Source: Candidatus Gastranaerophilales bacterium (GTDB lineage Bacteria; Cyanobacteriota; Vampirovibrionia; Gastranaerophilales; Gastranaerophilaceae). Taken from it: DNA of 64,000 bases. The stretch covers positions 1-64,000 of the forward strand of contig CALUSI010000009.1 of the NCBI GenBank assembly GCA_944323395.1, in the 5' to 3' direction. Below, piece by piece: positions 34,631-43,544 of the stretch; positions within the stretch are counted from its first letter, which is position 1, and the number at the start of each line of letters is the position of its first letter. The notes under the pieces were generated by a model that was given only the letters and a program-made list of their open reading frames with translations, did no database searches and was not told the DNA's origin. The position numbers and the translations under genes were made by a program.

Positions 34631-35659
34631 ATGAATAAATTAGGTTGTTCTTTCTTAGAATCAGGCATAAATTTTGACTTAAATATGGTTTCCGATTGCT
34701 GTATATCCCATAATGACGGCAGAGGTTTGCCAATTCTTATAGAAAATTATTATGGAGAAGATATTGATTGGGGAAAATTATTTGATATAAAAGCAAAAAG
34801 AATTGCTTGCCAAAAAGAACAAACAATATACGACTGTGAAGGTTGTTATCATTTAGCTGAGTATAAATATTCTGATGAACGCAAAATATCAGATTTCCAT
34901 TTCTCTCATTGTCGTTCTTGTAATGCTAGATGTATATATTGTAGCAAAGAGTATAGCGGAAATAATAGAAATTATAATACTTATCCTATTATTAAGGATT
35001 TAATAGAAAAAGGTTATTATAAAACCGGTGGAGAGGCTACTTTTCAAGGTGGTGAACCAACTCTTATGCATAATTTTGAAGAGTTAGTTCAGTTATTTAT
35101 TGAAAATGGTACTACAGTGAGAATACATACGAGTGGAATTAAGTATAGTCCAATTATTGAAGAAGCTCTAAAGAAAAATAAAGGCTCTGTTGTTATTTCT
35201 CTTGATTCAGGTACTAATAAAACATATAAAAAAATCAAACAGGTTGATTGTTTTGATATGGTCTGTGAGACTATTAAAAATTATTCAAAAGCAAACAATG
35301 ATAATGTTATTGTTAAATACATTATTATTCCGGGAGTGAATGATAATATATTTGAAATAAATAAATTCTTTAAACTAATGAAAAACTTTGGAATTAAAAC
35401 TATTGCAATGGATTTGGAAGTACAGTATGCAAGAAAATATAATAATAAAGATGTTTCCAATCATATATTTTTACTTGCAGATTATTTTGAAGAACTAGCA
35501 AAAAAATATAACTTTAATCTTCTTACTTATAGTTTTATTTCATATGTATTACAAAATAGAAAAACAAAAAAGTCTTTACTTATCAAAAATAATTTTCTTT
35601 ATACTTTATATGTATGTACACAAAATGATAAGAAAAAGAATATAATATACAGAAGATAA
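34631..35659 (+). CDS. Radical SAM protein with N-terminal Cys-rich extension
   Basis: 342 aa. The SAM-cluster motif is C97-x3-C101-x2-C104 (SCNARCIYC), followed by FQGGEPTL (the GGE motif) and VISLDSGTNKTYKKI, so the core radical SAM barrel is present. Unusually, the cluster lies about 95 residues in, behind an extension with C6, C23-C24, C60, C69, C72 and C94, which may hold a second iron-sulphur cluster. No C-terminal SPASM-type Cys set is seen. GGAG precedes the ATG. Substrate unknown; the placement beside ribosomal genes gives no hint. Confidence 0.82.
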   Translation: MNKLGCSFLESGINFDLNMVSDCCISHNDGRGLPILIENYYGEDIDWGKLFDIKAKRIACQKEQTIYDCEGCYHLAEYKYSDERKISDFHFSHCRSCNARCIYCSKEYSGNNRNYNTYPIIKDLIEKGYYKTGGEATFQGGEPTLMHNFEELVQLFIENGTTVRIHTSGIKYSPIIEEALKKNKGSVVISLDSGTNKTYKKIKQVDCFDMVCETIKNYSKANNDNVIVKYIIIPGVNDNIFEINKFFKLMKNFGIKTIAMDLEVQYARKYNNKDVSNHIFLLADYFEELAKKYNFNLLTYSFISYVLQNRKTKKSLLIKNNFLYTLYVCTQNDKKKNIIYRR

Positions 35660-35695
35660 TATGTTTGTAAAATCATGTTAAATTCATTACAACAG

Positions 35696-35724
35696 TTGAC
35701 ATGGTTTGATATAAAATATAAAAT
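35696..35724 (+). promoter_or_regulatory. Near-consensus promoter
   Basis: TTGACA (35696-35701), 17-nt spacer, TAAAAT (35719-35724): the best -35/-10 match in the window. It points to the gene at 35844, with a 5' leader of about 110 nt. That leader contains GAGAAA ... TTTCTC as a possible hairpin. Confidence 0.6.
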
Positions 35725-35843
35725 ATGATACTACCCAAGTGGTTTAGTAAATTATAAGCTAGCAATATCAGAGAAAATAAATAAAGAATAAATATAAAAT
35801 TTCTCTTTCTGTTATAAGAGTATGTAAGGTATAAATTTAATAT

Positions 35844-36413
35844 ATGATAGATACAATTATAAAAAATGATAATAAACATAAATTATCAGTTGAAGATTTA
35901 TTAAATGAAGTTTATTTGCTGCCGAAGTGGGAAAAAATAAAAACTTTTTCTTTAACGCAAAGAAGATTTTTATTTGGTTTGATGTCTTTTAACGTTAATG
36001 TTTTTAGAAAATTTTCATCAAAAAATCAATTAGAAAAATACTCTATTAGAACTGATGATGAAAAAATTCTTGCAAATATGGATTTAAAAGTATATAAAGA
36101 CAGTGTATATATCATAAACTTAAATTTTAATTCACAAGCAAATTTTGAACCATTAATTGATAAAATGCTTCAAATTGCGATTGAAAAAGCCTTATATAAT
36201 ACAAGTGATAAAAAGGTTATTTTCAATCTTACATCAGGTATGTTAATAAAAAATAAAATAAGAAAAATATTAATTGCCAATGAATTCAAACAAGAAGAGA
36301 ACCAAAGCAGTTATGAAAAAGAAATGTTTGGTGAAACATTTTGTATTGATATAGATAATAGTTCTGTTTGGATGAAAAAAATTAAGCAAATGCCTATTCT
36401 TATTAATAAATAA
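35844..36413 (+). CDS. Hypothetical protein, possibly GNAT-like fold
   Basis: 189 aa with no clear family. After a helical first third the order of segments (VYKDSVYIINLNF strand, MLQIAIEKAL helix, KKVIFNLT strand, IRKILIANEFKQEE helix-turn) recalls a GNAT acetyltransferase. The acetyl-CoA-binding R/Q-x-x-G-x-G/A loop is missing, so it may be a degenerate or unrelated fold. A strong promoter lies upstream and the FliA-like sigma factor gene follows after about 100 nt. No Shine-Dalgarno is obvious. Confidence 0.55.
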   Translation: MIDTIIKNDNKHKLSVEDLLNEVYLLPKWEKIKTFSLTQRRFLFGLMSFNVNVFRKFSSKNQLEKYSIRTDDEKILANMDLKVYKDSVYIINLNFNSQANFEPLIDKMLQIAIEKALYNTSDKKVIFNLTSGMLIKNKIRKILIANEFKQEENQSSYEKEMFGETFCIDIDNSSVWMKKIKQMPILINK

Positions 36414-36514
36414 TTTAATTTTTTTCGAAACTTCATATATATATATGATTTGATAATTGTGCAGTCTTACTACAATTGATATAGCATAATTATGATTTAT
36501 ACTTCGAGAAAATA

Positions 36515-37333
36515 ATGAGCGATAATATTGAATACAATTCATATAACAATATAAAAAGATTATCTGATGCAGAATTAGAGAATCTCTGGATGGAATATCT
36601 TGCTGACAGGACAAATAAAAAGCTAAGAGATTTAATTATCGTACAATACATTTATCTTACAAAATATGTTATAGGCAGAATAAAACTAAATCTTCCTCCA
36701 AATTTTGCAATAGAAGATATAACAAGTTTCGGAGTTGAAGGATTAATTGATGCAATAGAGAAATTTTCTCCCGATAAAGGTGCTCATTTTGAAACTTATG
36801 CCATTATGAGAATAAGAGGTACCATAATAGATAAAATTCGTTCTCAAGATTGGCTTCCAAGAAGCATGCGCAAGAGAATAAAAGATGTGAAGACTACCAG
36901 TGAAGATTTAAAACAGAAACTGGGAAGAACTCCTACCACACAAGAAATTGCTGATGCTTTAGGCATTGAAAAAGAGAAAGTTGTATCTATAATGGCAGAA
37001 GATACCTCTGTCGGTTCTTTGTATGATAAAAAATACTCAGGTGATGAAGGAATTGAATTAATAGATACTATTGAAGATACAAATTCTGTTAATCCGCTTG
37101 AAAGGCTAGAAGAAAAAGATGTTAAGAACGAACTTCAAGCTGCTTTAAAAAAATTACCCGAACGTGAACGTATGGTAATGGTTCTTTACTATCATGAGAA
37201 TATGACATTAAAGGAAATAGGCGCAAGTATTGAGGTATCTGAATCCAGAGTATGTCAAATTCATGCTCAAGCGATTATGAAATTGAGAAATATTCTTAAT
37301 GAAAATCGTACAGAAAGATATATAAAAAAATAG
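36515..37333 (+). CDS. RNA polymerase sigma factor, FliA/WhiG (sigma-28) type
   Basis: 272-aa group 3 sigma factor. Region 2 (VQYIYLTKYVIGRIKLNLPP, then FAIEDITSFGVEGLIDAI and YAIMRIRGTIIDKIR), region 3 (LGRTPTTQEIADALGI) and region 4 with LPERERMVMVLYYHENMTL and the helix-turn-helix EIGASIEVSESRVCQI. The RGTIIDKIR-SQDWLPRS stretch is typical of the FliA/WhiG/SigF-like group. No flagellar gene lies nearby, so the regulon is unknown. It ends 1 nt from the convergent csaB-like gene. Confidence 0.93.
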   Translation: MSDNIEYNSYNNIKRLSDAELENLWMEYLADRTNKKLRDLIIVQYIYLTKYVIGRIKLNLPPNFAIEDITSFGVEGLIDAIEKFSPDKGAHFETYAIMRIRGTIIDKIRSQDWLPRSMRKRIKDVKTTSEDLKQKLGRTPTTQEIADALGIEKEKVVSIMAEDTSVGSLYDKKYSGDEGIELIDTIEDTNSVNPLERLEEKDVKNELQAALKKLPERERMVMVLYYHENMTLKEIGASIEVSESRVCQIHAQAIMKLRNILNENRTERYIKK

Positions 37334-37334
37334 A

Positions 37335-38357
37335 TTATAGTTTATTTTCAAGTTCTATAAAATTAAAATTTAAATTTTCTATTTGTTCTGTTTTATAGTT
37401 TTCTGATGAATTTTTAAAATCAGCCAAAATATATTCCATATTTTCTAATGAACAATTTAAATCTAAATTCTTAAGATTAAAATCTTTTGATAAAGTTTCC
37501 ACCTTTATATCATAATTAATCGGCAAAACTTTAACTCCGGCTTTTATACCGATTAAACAAGCGTGATACCTCATTGCTATTAAACTGTCTAATTCGGAAA
37601 TATTATCTATTATCTTTTCATTTGAAGTATTCTCAATAACTTTAACATTAATTTCAGAATTAACTCTTTGAATTTGTTCTTTTAATTTATTACATATTTC
37701 CAAGTCAATTTTATTCTGAAAAGAAAAAATAATTATCTCTTTATCTTGATAAAATTTATCAATACACAAAGCCAAATCATTTATAAATTCAGGTCTTAGA
37801 GAAGGAAAGCTTCTTAATTGTATACCAATTTTATCAGTTTTTTCTTTTTTGTTTATTTGTATATTCCAAACGGGGTCATTACAAATATTTGCTTCAATAC
37901 CCCATTTAGAAAGTAAATTCAAACTTTTGTTATCTCTTACAGTAATATATTTAGCTTTCTTTAATAACATTTTAGTTATATTAGCAAGTATTTTATTATT
38001 AATTGGACCAATACCTTGAGCAAAGATTATAACTTTCTTTCTAAAAAACAATGCAACAGCAATTACCCCAAGATAATAAATAAGACTTTTGTTACTTGTA
38101 ACATCCTGAAGCAAACTTCCGCCACCTGAAATAAGATAGTTACATCTTAAAAGTTCTTTAACAACAGATAATAAATCAAAAGAATAAACACTTTTTACAT
38201 TATATAGTTCTTCTGTTTTCAATGGATTTGAAGAAAATACAGTTATTTCAGAACTTTTTTCAAACTTCTTAAGCTGTTCGGTTAAAACCTTAAGAATAGT
38301 TTCATCTCCAAAATTGTCAAATCCATAATATCCGGAAATACAGAATTTTCTAGTCAT
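37335..38357 (-). CDS. csaB: Polysaccharide pyruvyl transferase, CsaB family
   Basis: 340 aa. N-terminal ISGYYGFDNFGDETIL, then LISGGGSLLQDVTS, IIFAQGIGP and MRYHACLIGIKAGV are the hallmarks of CsaB, which adds a pyruvyl ketal to cell-wall polysaccharide so that SLH-domain proteins can dock. Start at 38357 with AAAGGTCAAA upstream; it overlaps the kinase gene before it by 8 nt, implying coupling. SLH-anchored envelopes fit the cyanobacterial relationship. Confidence 0.9.
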   Translation of the reverse strand: MTRKFCISGYYGFDNFGDETILKVLTEQLKKFEKSSEITVFSSNPLKTEELYNVKSVYSFDLLSVVKELLRCNYLISGGGSLLQDVTSNKSLIYYLGVIAVALFFRKKVIIFAQGIGPINNKILANITKMLLKKAKYITVRDNKSLNLLSKWGIEANICNDPVWNIQINKKEKTDKIGIQLRSFPSLRPEFINDLALCIDKFYQDKEIIIFSFQNKIDLEICNKLKEQIQRVNSEINVKVIENTSNEKIIDNISELDSLIAMRYHACLIGIKAGVKVLPINYDIKVETLSKDFNLKNLDLNCSLENMEYILADFKNSSENYKTEQIENLNFNFIELENKL

Positions 38358-39297
38358 TTTGACCTTTAAATATTTTATATACTTCATCTTTTGAAGGTAT
38401 AGATTTTATTGCGCCCAAATTCTTTACCTGTAATCCCGCAACAATGGAACCTAAACTTACAGCTTTAAACGGAGACATGCCTGAGGTTATTCCATGTAAC
38501 ACCGCCCCGTTAAAAGCATCTCCTGTTCCTGTAACATCAAATATATCTTCATTAACAAATTTTATAAACTCAATTTTACCTTGATAACCAACATAATAGC
38601 CTTTATCAATAGCAGATTTTATAACAACGGTTGTAATTCCTTTGTCCCAAAGATATTTTATTGTATTATCAACAGATTCTGTTTCTATAACAATTTTTGA
38701 ATCATATTTAACATTTAAAAAGATTATATCAATATACTCAACAATTTCATCAAAAGCTTCTCTTGCTTCTTCGGAATCCCAAATTTTTGATGTATAGTTA
38801 GGGTCATATGCCGTAGTAATATTATTTTCTTTTGCTATTACAAAAGCTTTTTTAACAGCCTCTCTTGCTGATATTGAAAGTGATTGAGTTATTCCTGTTG
38901 TATATAACAAAGAGCAGCTTTGAATATAATCAGTTGAAATATCTTCAACCGAAAGATTTGTAGCTGCAGTTTTTTTTCTATAAAAAGCAAATTCTTTATC
39001 TTTGCAATCTTCAGTCTTTGATACTACATATAAACCATTAAAACCTTGTACAGGCTTTACATGAGAAATGTCCAAGCCTTCATCTTGCCAGCTTTCAAGC
39101 AAATAATCTTTAAAACAATCCATTCCTATTCTGGAAATAAACCCTACTTTTGAACCTAGTCTCAATGCAGAAATTGCACTGGTAAGGGTATCTCCGCCAT
39201 AGAATTTATCAAGACTTTGCGCTGTTGTTATATTCTCATCCGTAGAAAGTTCTATTAAACTCTCACCGATAGTTATAATATCAAGTTTTTCTTCCAT
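38350..39297 (-). CDS. PfkB-family carbohydrate kinase
   Basis: 315 aa ribokinase-fold sugar kinase. N-terminal GG motif (KFYGGDTLTSAISALRLG) and C-terminal DVTGTGDAFNGAVLHG with the catalytic Asp and anion hole. Overall it looks most like 2-keto-3-deoxygluconate or related kinases, but the substrate cannot be assigned. It precedes csaB with an 8-nt overlap. Confidence 0.9.
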   Translation of the reverse strand: MEEKLDIITIGESLIELSTDENITTAQSLDKFYGGDTLTSAISALRLGSKVGFISRIGMDCFKDYLLESWQDEGLDISHVKPVQGFNGLYVVSKTEDCKDKEFAFYRKKTAATNLSVEDISTDYIQSCSLLYTTGITQSLSISAREAVKKAFVIAKENNITTAYDPNYTSKIWDSEEAREAFDEIVEYIDIIFLNVKYDSKIVIETESVDNTIKYLWDKGITTVVIKSAIDKGYYVGYQGKIEFIKFVNEDIFDVTGTGDAFNGAVLHGITSGMSPFKAVSLGSIVAGLQVKNLGAIKSIPSKDEVYKIFKGQND

Positions 39298-39357
39298 AAT
39301 AATACTTACTTATTCCTTTTGTACTTTAGCAAAAAGAATTAAAATAATCAAACTTAT

Positions 39358-40119
39358 CTATAACAGTTTTAAGTTATGTGTTGCTTTGTTTTTTACACTT
39401 TCAAGTTCAATAATTCTTTTGGTAACTTCATTTTTATTTGAAGAATTATTGGATAAGGTGATATATTTTTTGTAAAATCTTTTAGCACCTTGTTTGTTAC
39501 CGAGTTTTTCATAGCATATGCCAATAGCCAAATAGGCTCTATAGTAATCTTTCTGTAGTTTTAATACTTCTTTGAACGTTTTTGCACTATTTAGGTAATC
39601 TTCCAGATGCATATATAGTGTTGCTTTTTGTATGTATGCTCTAATGTATTTGGGTTCTGTTTCTATTATTTTTTGATATATCATTAGAGCCATATCTTCT
39701 TCTTCAATCATTTCATGCACCAAAGCCAGCTGCATTTGAACTTCAATATTATCAGGTTCAAGTTTAATTGAACTTATAAGATGTTTTATGCCATTTGAGA
39801 AATCACCTTTAATAATATTACATAAAGCAAGCTCTTTTTGGACATTTATATCATTTGGTTCTAATATTTCTGCCTTTTTGAGACTTTTTATTGCTTTATT
39901 GTAATTCTTCAAGTTTTTATAAGCTATTGCAAGACCAATGTACGAAGTATGATTATTTCTATTTATCAATATAGAATGCAAATATTTATCAATGGCTTCT
40001 TTAAACTTTTTATTGTGTCTAAGTTCTTCTGCTTCAGAAAAATAGATTTGAGCAAGGGAAATATCCTGCATTGCAGAACCATTTATTTTATTATATTTAC
40101 TATTATAAATTATCCCCAA
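39358..40119 (-). CDS. Tetratricopeptide-repeat protein (253 aa)
   Basis: About six TPR units from residue 20 on (AEELRHNKKFKEAIDKYLHS, then IGLAIAYKNLKNYNKAIKSL, and so on to CYEKLGNKQGAKRFYKKYI). No signal peptide. The start is TTG at 40119 with AAGGGG 6-8 nt upstream; a later ATG (codon 17) lacks a Shine-Dalgarno. TPR proteins are scaffolds; the partner is unknown, though a second, larger TPR gene lies 0.5 kb upstream. Confidence 0.85.
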   Translation of the reverse strand: MGIIYNSKYNKINGSAMQDISLAQIYFSEAEELRHNKKFKEAIDKYLHSILINRNNHTSYIGLAIAYKNLKNYNKAIKSLKKAEILEPNDINVQKELALCNIIKGDFSNGIKHLISSIKLEPDNIEVQMQLALVHEMIEEEDMALMIYQKIIETEPKYIRAYIQKATLYMHLEDYLNSAKTFKEVLKLQKDYYRAYLAIGICYEKLGNKQGAKRFYKKYITLSNNSSNKNEVTKRIIELESVKNKATHNLKLL

Positions 40120-40222
40120 CGTACGCCCCTTTTTATCTTATACAATTCTAGAAAATATTATAAGATTGGGACATAGTCCAAGGATTTATATTTATTGACC
40201 TAAAGGTTAATAAACATGTTTC

Positions 40223-40633
40223 TTATTTTATTGCTTCTGCAAATTTTGTATATAATTCTTCAGGCATTTTTCTGAACATTTTACCTGTTATACTATCAAT
40301 AACAACGATAGTAGTATGAGCTATTACCCTTAAAGTATTTGTTTTCTTTTCATAGACTTTATGTTCAAAAGTTATACTTAATGGTTTTAATTCGGTTATT
40401 TCAGTCTTTATGACAATTCGTTCATTCATCTTTGCCGACGACTTATAACGGATATTCATTTCAACCACAGGGAAAAGAATATTGTTTTTTTCAAGTTCTT
40501 CTAAGTCCATGCCAAGGGCTTCAACAAGACCTACTCTTGCTGCTTCAAACCACTTTGTATAGGAACCATGCCAAACTACGCCATATGAATCTGTATCACT
40601 ATATAAAACTCTTATTTCTTGAATATATTCCAA
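40223..40633 (-). CDS. Acyl-CoA thioesterase, YbgC-like hot-dog fold
   Basis: 136 aa. RVLYSDTDSYGVVWHGSYTK is the catalytic-loop motif of the 4HBT/YbgC group, with the Asp and His conserved. I place the start at the TTG 40633, which has GGAG 8 nt upstream and gives the usual length. An upstream in-frame ATC-containing extension would overlap the TPR gene by 47 nt without a ribosome site. It follows the large TPR gene by 13 nt. Confidence 0.88.
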   Translation of the reverse strand: MEYIQEIRVLYSDTDSYGVVWHGSYTKWFEAARVGLVEALGMDLEELEKNNILFPVVEMNIRYKSSAKMNERIVIKTEITELKPLSITFEHKVYEKKTNTLRVIAHTTIVVIDSITGKMFRKMPEELYTKFAEAIK

Positions 40634-40646
40634 TGAGAATTCTCCA

Positions 40647-42245
40647 TTATGTAAATAAATCTTGAATTTTTTCTTCAATATCAACAGGATCAAGTTCCTG
40701 AGTATAAGTATTAATATCTAAAGCTATTTGATATAATTTTGCAGCTTCAACTTTATCACCTGTTATAGCTATTGAACGGGCTAAATTATAATGCGCCAAA
40801 GCATAATTAGGATTATATTTTCTTGCCGCTTCAAATAATTCGATAGCCTTCTTTACTCTTCCTAAATCATCTAAATATATAACACCTAAATTATTATATG
40901 CTATATCATAAGTATTATCATATTTAATAGCTTTTTCATATTCTTTTATAGCTTCTTCGATATTACCTTTACCCCAATATAAATAACCCAAATTGCAATG
41001 CAGTCTTGCATTATGAGGAGATGATTCTAATGCTTTTTTATATACTATTAAAGCATTATCGTATGAGCCTTTTTCAAAAAATACATTTCCTAAATTAAGG
41101 TATATATCAATATCATTAGGATTAAGATTATATGCACTTTGGTACGAACTAATAGCGGCATCAAGATTTTTTGTGTTTTCTTGGAAAATAAAACCTAAAG
41201 TTTGAGTAACAACACTAGTCCATTTCGGATTTGGATTTAAGGTAACAGCTGTTTGATAATGTTCTATTGCGTGGTCAATATCACCTTTTAAATACAAATA
41301 TTGCGCTAAACTGCAATGAAAGTCTGCAACATGAGGCTGTAATTCAATTAATTTTTCACAAGTTGAAATGGCATTATCATAATCTCGTTGTTCTTCATAT
41401 AATTGGCATAAATAATAGTATGCTCTTAAGTTAAGACTATCAAGCCATATTGCCATCTTATATTCACATATTGCATCGTCATAACGTTTTAATTCATAAT
41501 AAACTCTTCCCAAGTTGATATATAATTCAACAAATCCCGGAGCTTTATCTATTGTTTCTCTGTATATATCCAATATTTCTTGATTAAATCCTTTTAGGAA
41601 AATCATTAGCGAAGTTTTTAATAATGTTGGTAAAAACTGAAGATAGGAAATTCTTCTTGCAACCTCTTTTAATGCAAATTTATCAAATGGAAGAGTAAGA
41701 AAAGATGCTATTAATTTAGAATACCTTTGATACCACTTTGATTTATTTGATAAAGATAATATGTTGAATACAAGAAAATATGCTCTTGAAGAAGAAAAAG
41801 GTGCAATTTTAATTGCTCTTTGGGCAGACTCAAGCGCCTCTATAAAATCTCCTTTTTTCATAGATATTTCCGCTATCATAAAATGTGCTTCTGCAAGCTT
41901 TGTATTATGCTCAAGTGCAATCTTAAAATAATTCACAGCTTTTTCAAGTTCTCTTTTGTAATAAAAAGCCATCGCTATCTTGAAATAAATTTCAGCGGAA
42001 TCGACGCAAGATTCAAGTGCTCTTTGATATTCTGTAATAGCTTCATCAACATATTGCTTTATTTGATGAATATCAAGATGCCACTCCATATATAAATCAC
42101 CGAGTTTTATATGTAGTTCTGCATTGTTTTCATCTTTAGATATAGCACCCTGACAAGTTTCTATAGCTTTTTGTATGTTGCCTGATTTTTTGAACTTGTC
42201 TATCTCTCTTGTTATTTTTCGATTATCTGTGTTTATATTGTTCAT
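40647..42245 (-). CDS. Large tetratricopeptide-repeat protein (532 aa)
   Basis: At least twelve TPR-like units along the whole length, interrupted near 165-210 by a hydrophobic, helical insert (LPTLLKTSLMIFLKG). Repeats such as LGRVYYELKRYDDAICEYKMA and LGYLYWGKGNIEEAIKEYEKA are textbook TPRs. No signal peptide or catalytic domain. Probably a scaffold; it may be co-transcribed with the thioesterase. Confidence 0.9.
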   Translation of the reverse strand: MNNINTDNRKITREIDKFKKSGNIQKAIETCQGAISKDENNAELHIKLGDLYMEWHLDIHQIKQYVDEAITEYQRALESCVDSAEIYFKIAMAFYYKRELEKAVNYFKIALEHNTKLAEAHFMIAEISMKKGDFIEALESAQRAIKIAPFSSSRAYFLVFNILSLSNKSKWYQRYSKLIASFLTLPFDKFALKEVARRISYLQFLPTLLKTSLMIFLKGFNQEILDIYRETIDKAPGFVELYINLGRVYYELKRYDDAICEYKMAIWLDSLNLRAYYYLCQLYEEQRDYDNAISTCEKLIELQPHVADFHCSLAQYLYLKGDIDHAIEHYQTAVTLNPNPKWTSVVTQTLGFIFQENTKNLDAAISSYQSAYNLNPNDIDIYLNLGNVFFEKGSYDNALIVYKKALESSPHNARLHCNLGYLYWGKGNIEEAIKEYEKAIKYDNTYDIAYNNLGVIYLDDLGRVKKAIELFEAARKYNPNYALAHYNLARSIAITGDKVEAAKLYQIALDINTYTQELDPVDIEEKIQDLFT

Positions 42246-42288
42246 ATTATCTATGTTGATTTTAGCATAACTTTAGCTGTTTTGACAG

Positions 42289-43533
42289 TTATATTTTTAA
42301 TAAATCAGCTTCTATAAGAAATTTCTTTGGAGCTAATACACATAGTGCACTATTTTTTGAAAAATATTTTGAAGCAGTATCTATAATCTGTTCTTTTGTT
42401 ATTGATTTTATTTTATTTATAAGTTCTTCTTCATAATTAAAACCAAGCCCTAAAAATTCATAATAGCCGTTTAAAGAAGCTTCTAAAAGATTTGTTTCAC
42501 GATAGAATTGTCTTTTTCCGATAGCATTATTTTTCGCTTCTTCAAGTTCTTTATCTGAGATTATCTCTGTCATTATTTTATTAATTTCTTTTTCAAATCC
42601 CTTTAAAGATGTTTTTATATTTTTAGGCTCTGTTGCTATATATACGAAGAAGTGTCCGGATAGTACAAAAGGTTCGTATACACTTCTTACCGTGTATGCA
42701 AGACCTTGTTTTTCCCTTAGTTCAAGAAAAAGTCTGGAGCTTAATCCTGATGAACCTAGTATTGTATTTAAAAGAATAATTGCAGGGTAATCTTCAGTAT
42801 AGACAGATGGGAAACTCCAACCTCTAAAAATTTGTGCCTGATTTGCATCTTCTTTTTCAATAACTGAGATCAAATTCTGACTTAACGGTTCAACTTGTTT
42901 TCTGTTATCTTCTGTTTCTGTACTTTTTAAATTGCCGATATGTTTTTCCAATAAAGGAATAACAACATTTTTGTCGATATCACCTACAACAGAAATATTT
43001 TTTTGTCCATTATTTTTTATTTCATCAAGTGCTTTCAATAAATCTTCTTTTTTAATTTTATCAAGTTGTACAATTAATTCTTTTCTACCAAGACCATAGG
43101 CATGGTTTTTAAATATTGTCCTATAATAATTATCTTGTGCCTGTATTTTGGCAGAGTCTAAATCTGATTCAAATTCACCTTTTATTTTAATAATTTCTTT
43201 TTCAAATTCATCAAACGTAGAATTGTCAAGTACATCTTCTAAAATTTCTAATGCCAAGTTTATATCTTCATTCATGCATAGTAATTTAAAACGAATATAA
43301 TCAGCCTTTTTTTCAATATTCAAATCAATTGCATTTTCATCAAGTTCATTTGCCAATTGTTCCGATGTTCTGTTTTTTGTTCCTTGAAAAAATAACTGTG
43401 TCATTAAATAATATAAACCTGATTTTGGCTCATCATTATTTAACTTTATATAAAGAACAATAGCTATTCTTGGAGTATTATTATTTTTCTTTATTATTAT
43501 TTTTATTCCATTTTTTAATGTATAACGTTCCAT
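42289..43533 (-). CDS. M16-family peptidase homologue, catalytically inactive partner
   Basis: 414 aa, two M16 domains. At the place of the zinc motif HxxEH it reads Y42-L-M-T-Q46 (GLYYLMTQLFFQGT), so the metal site is lost. Substrate-side features (RGWSFPSVYTEDYPAI, GSSGLSSRLFLELREKQGLAYTV) are intact. In M16B pairs the inactive subunit complements the active one, encoded here just upstream (11 nt apart). Role probably in peptide or precursor degradation. Confidence 0.9.
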   Translation of the reverse strand: MERYTLKNGIKIIIKKNNNTPRIAIVLYIKLNNDEPKSGLYYLMTQLFFQGTKNRTSEQLANELDENAIDLNIEKKADYIRFKLLCMNEDINLALEILEDVLDNSTFDEFEKEIIKIKGEFESDLDSAKIQAQDNYYRTIFKNHAYGLGRKELIVQLDKIKKEDLLKALDEIKNNGQKNISVVGDIDKNVVIPLLEKHIGNLKSTETEDNRKQVEPLSQNLISVIEKEDANQAQIFRGWSFPSVYTEDYPAIILLNTILGSSGLSSRLFLELREKQGLAYTVRSVYEPFVLSGHFFVYIATEPKNIKTSLKGFEKEINKIMTEIISDKELEEAKNNAIGKRQFYRETNLLEASLNGYYEFLGLGFNYEEELINKIKSITKEQIIDTASKYFSKNSALCVLAPKKFLIEADLLKI

Positions 43534-43544
43534 CTTTTATCCTT

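Noticed and set aside
35725-35843. tRNA-like words (AAGTGGTTTAGTAAATT) in the leader of the gene at 35844
   Set aside because: No acceptor, D or T stems can be drawn; chance resemblance.
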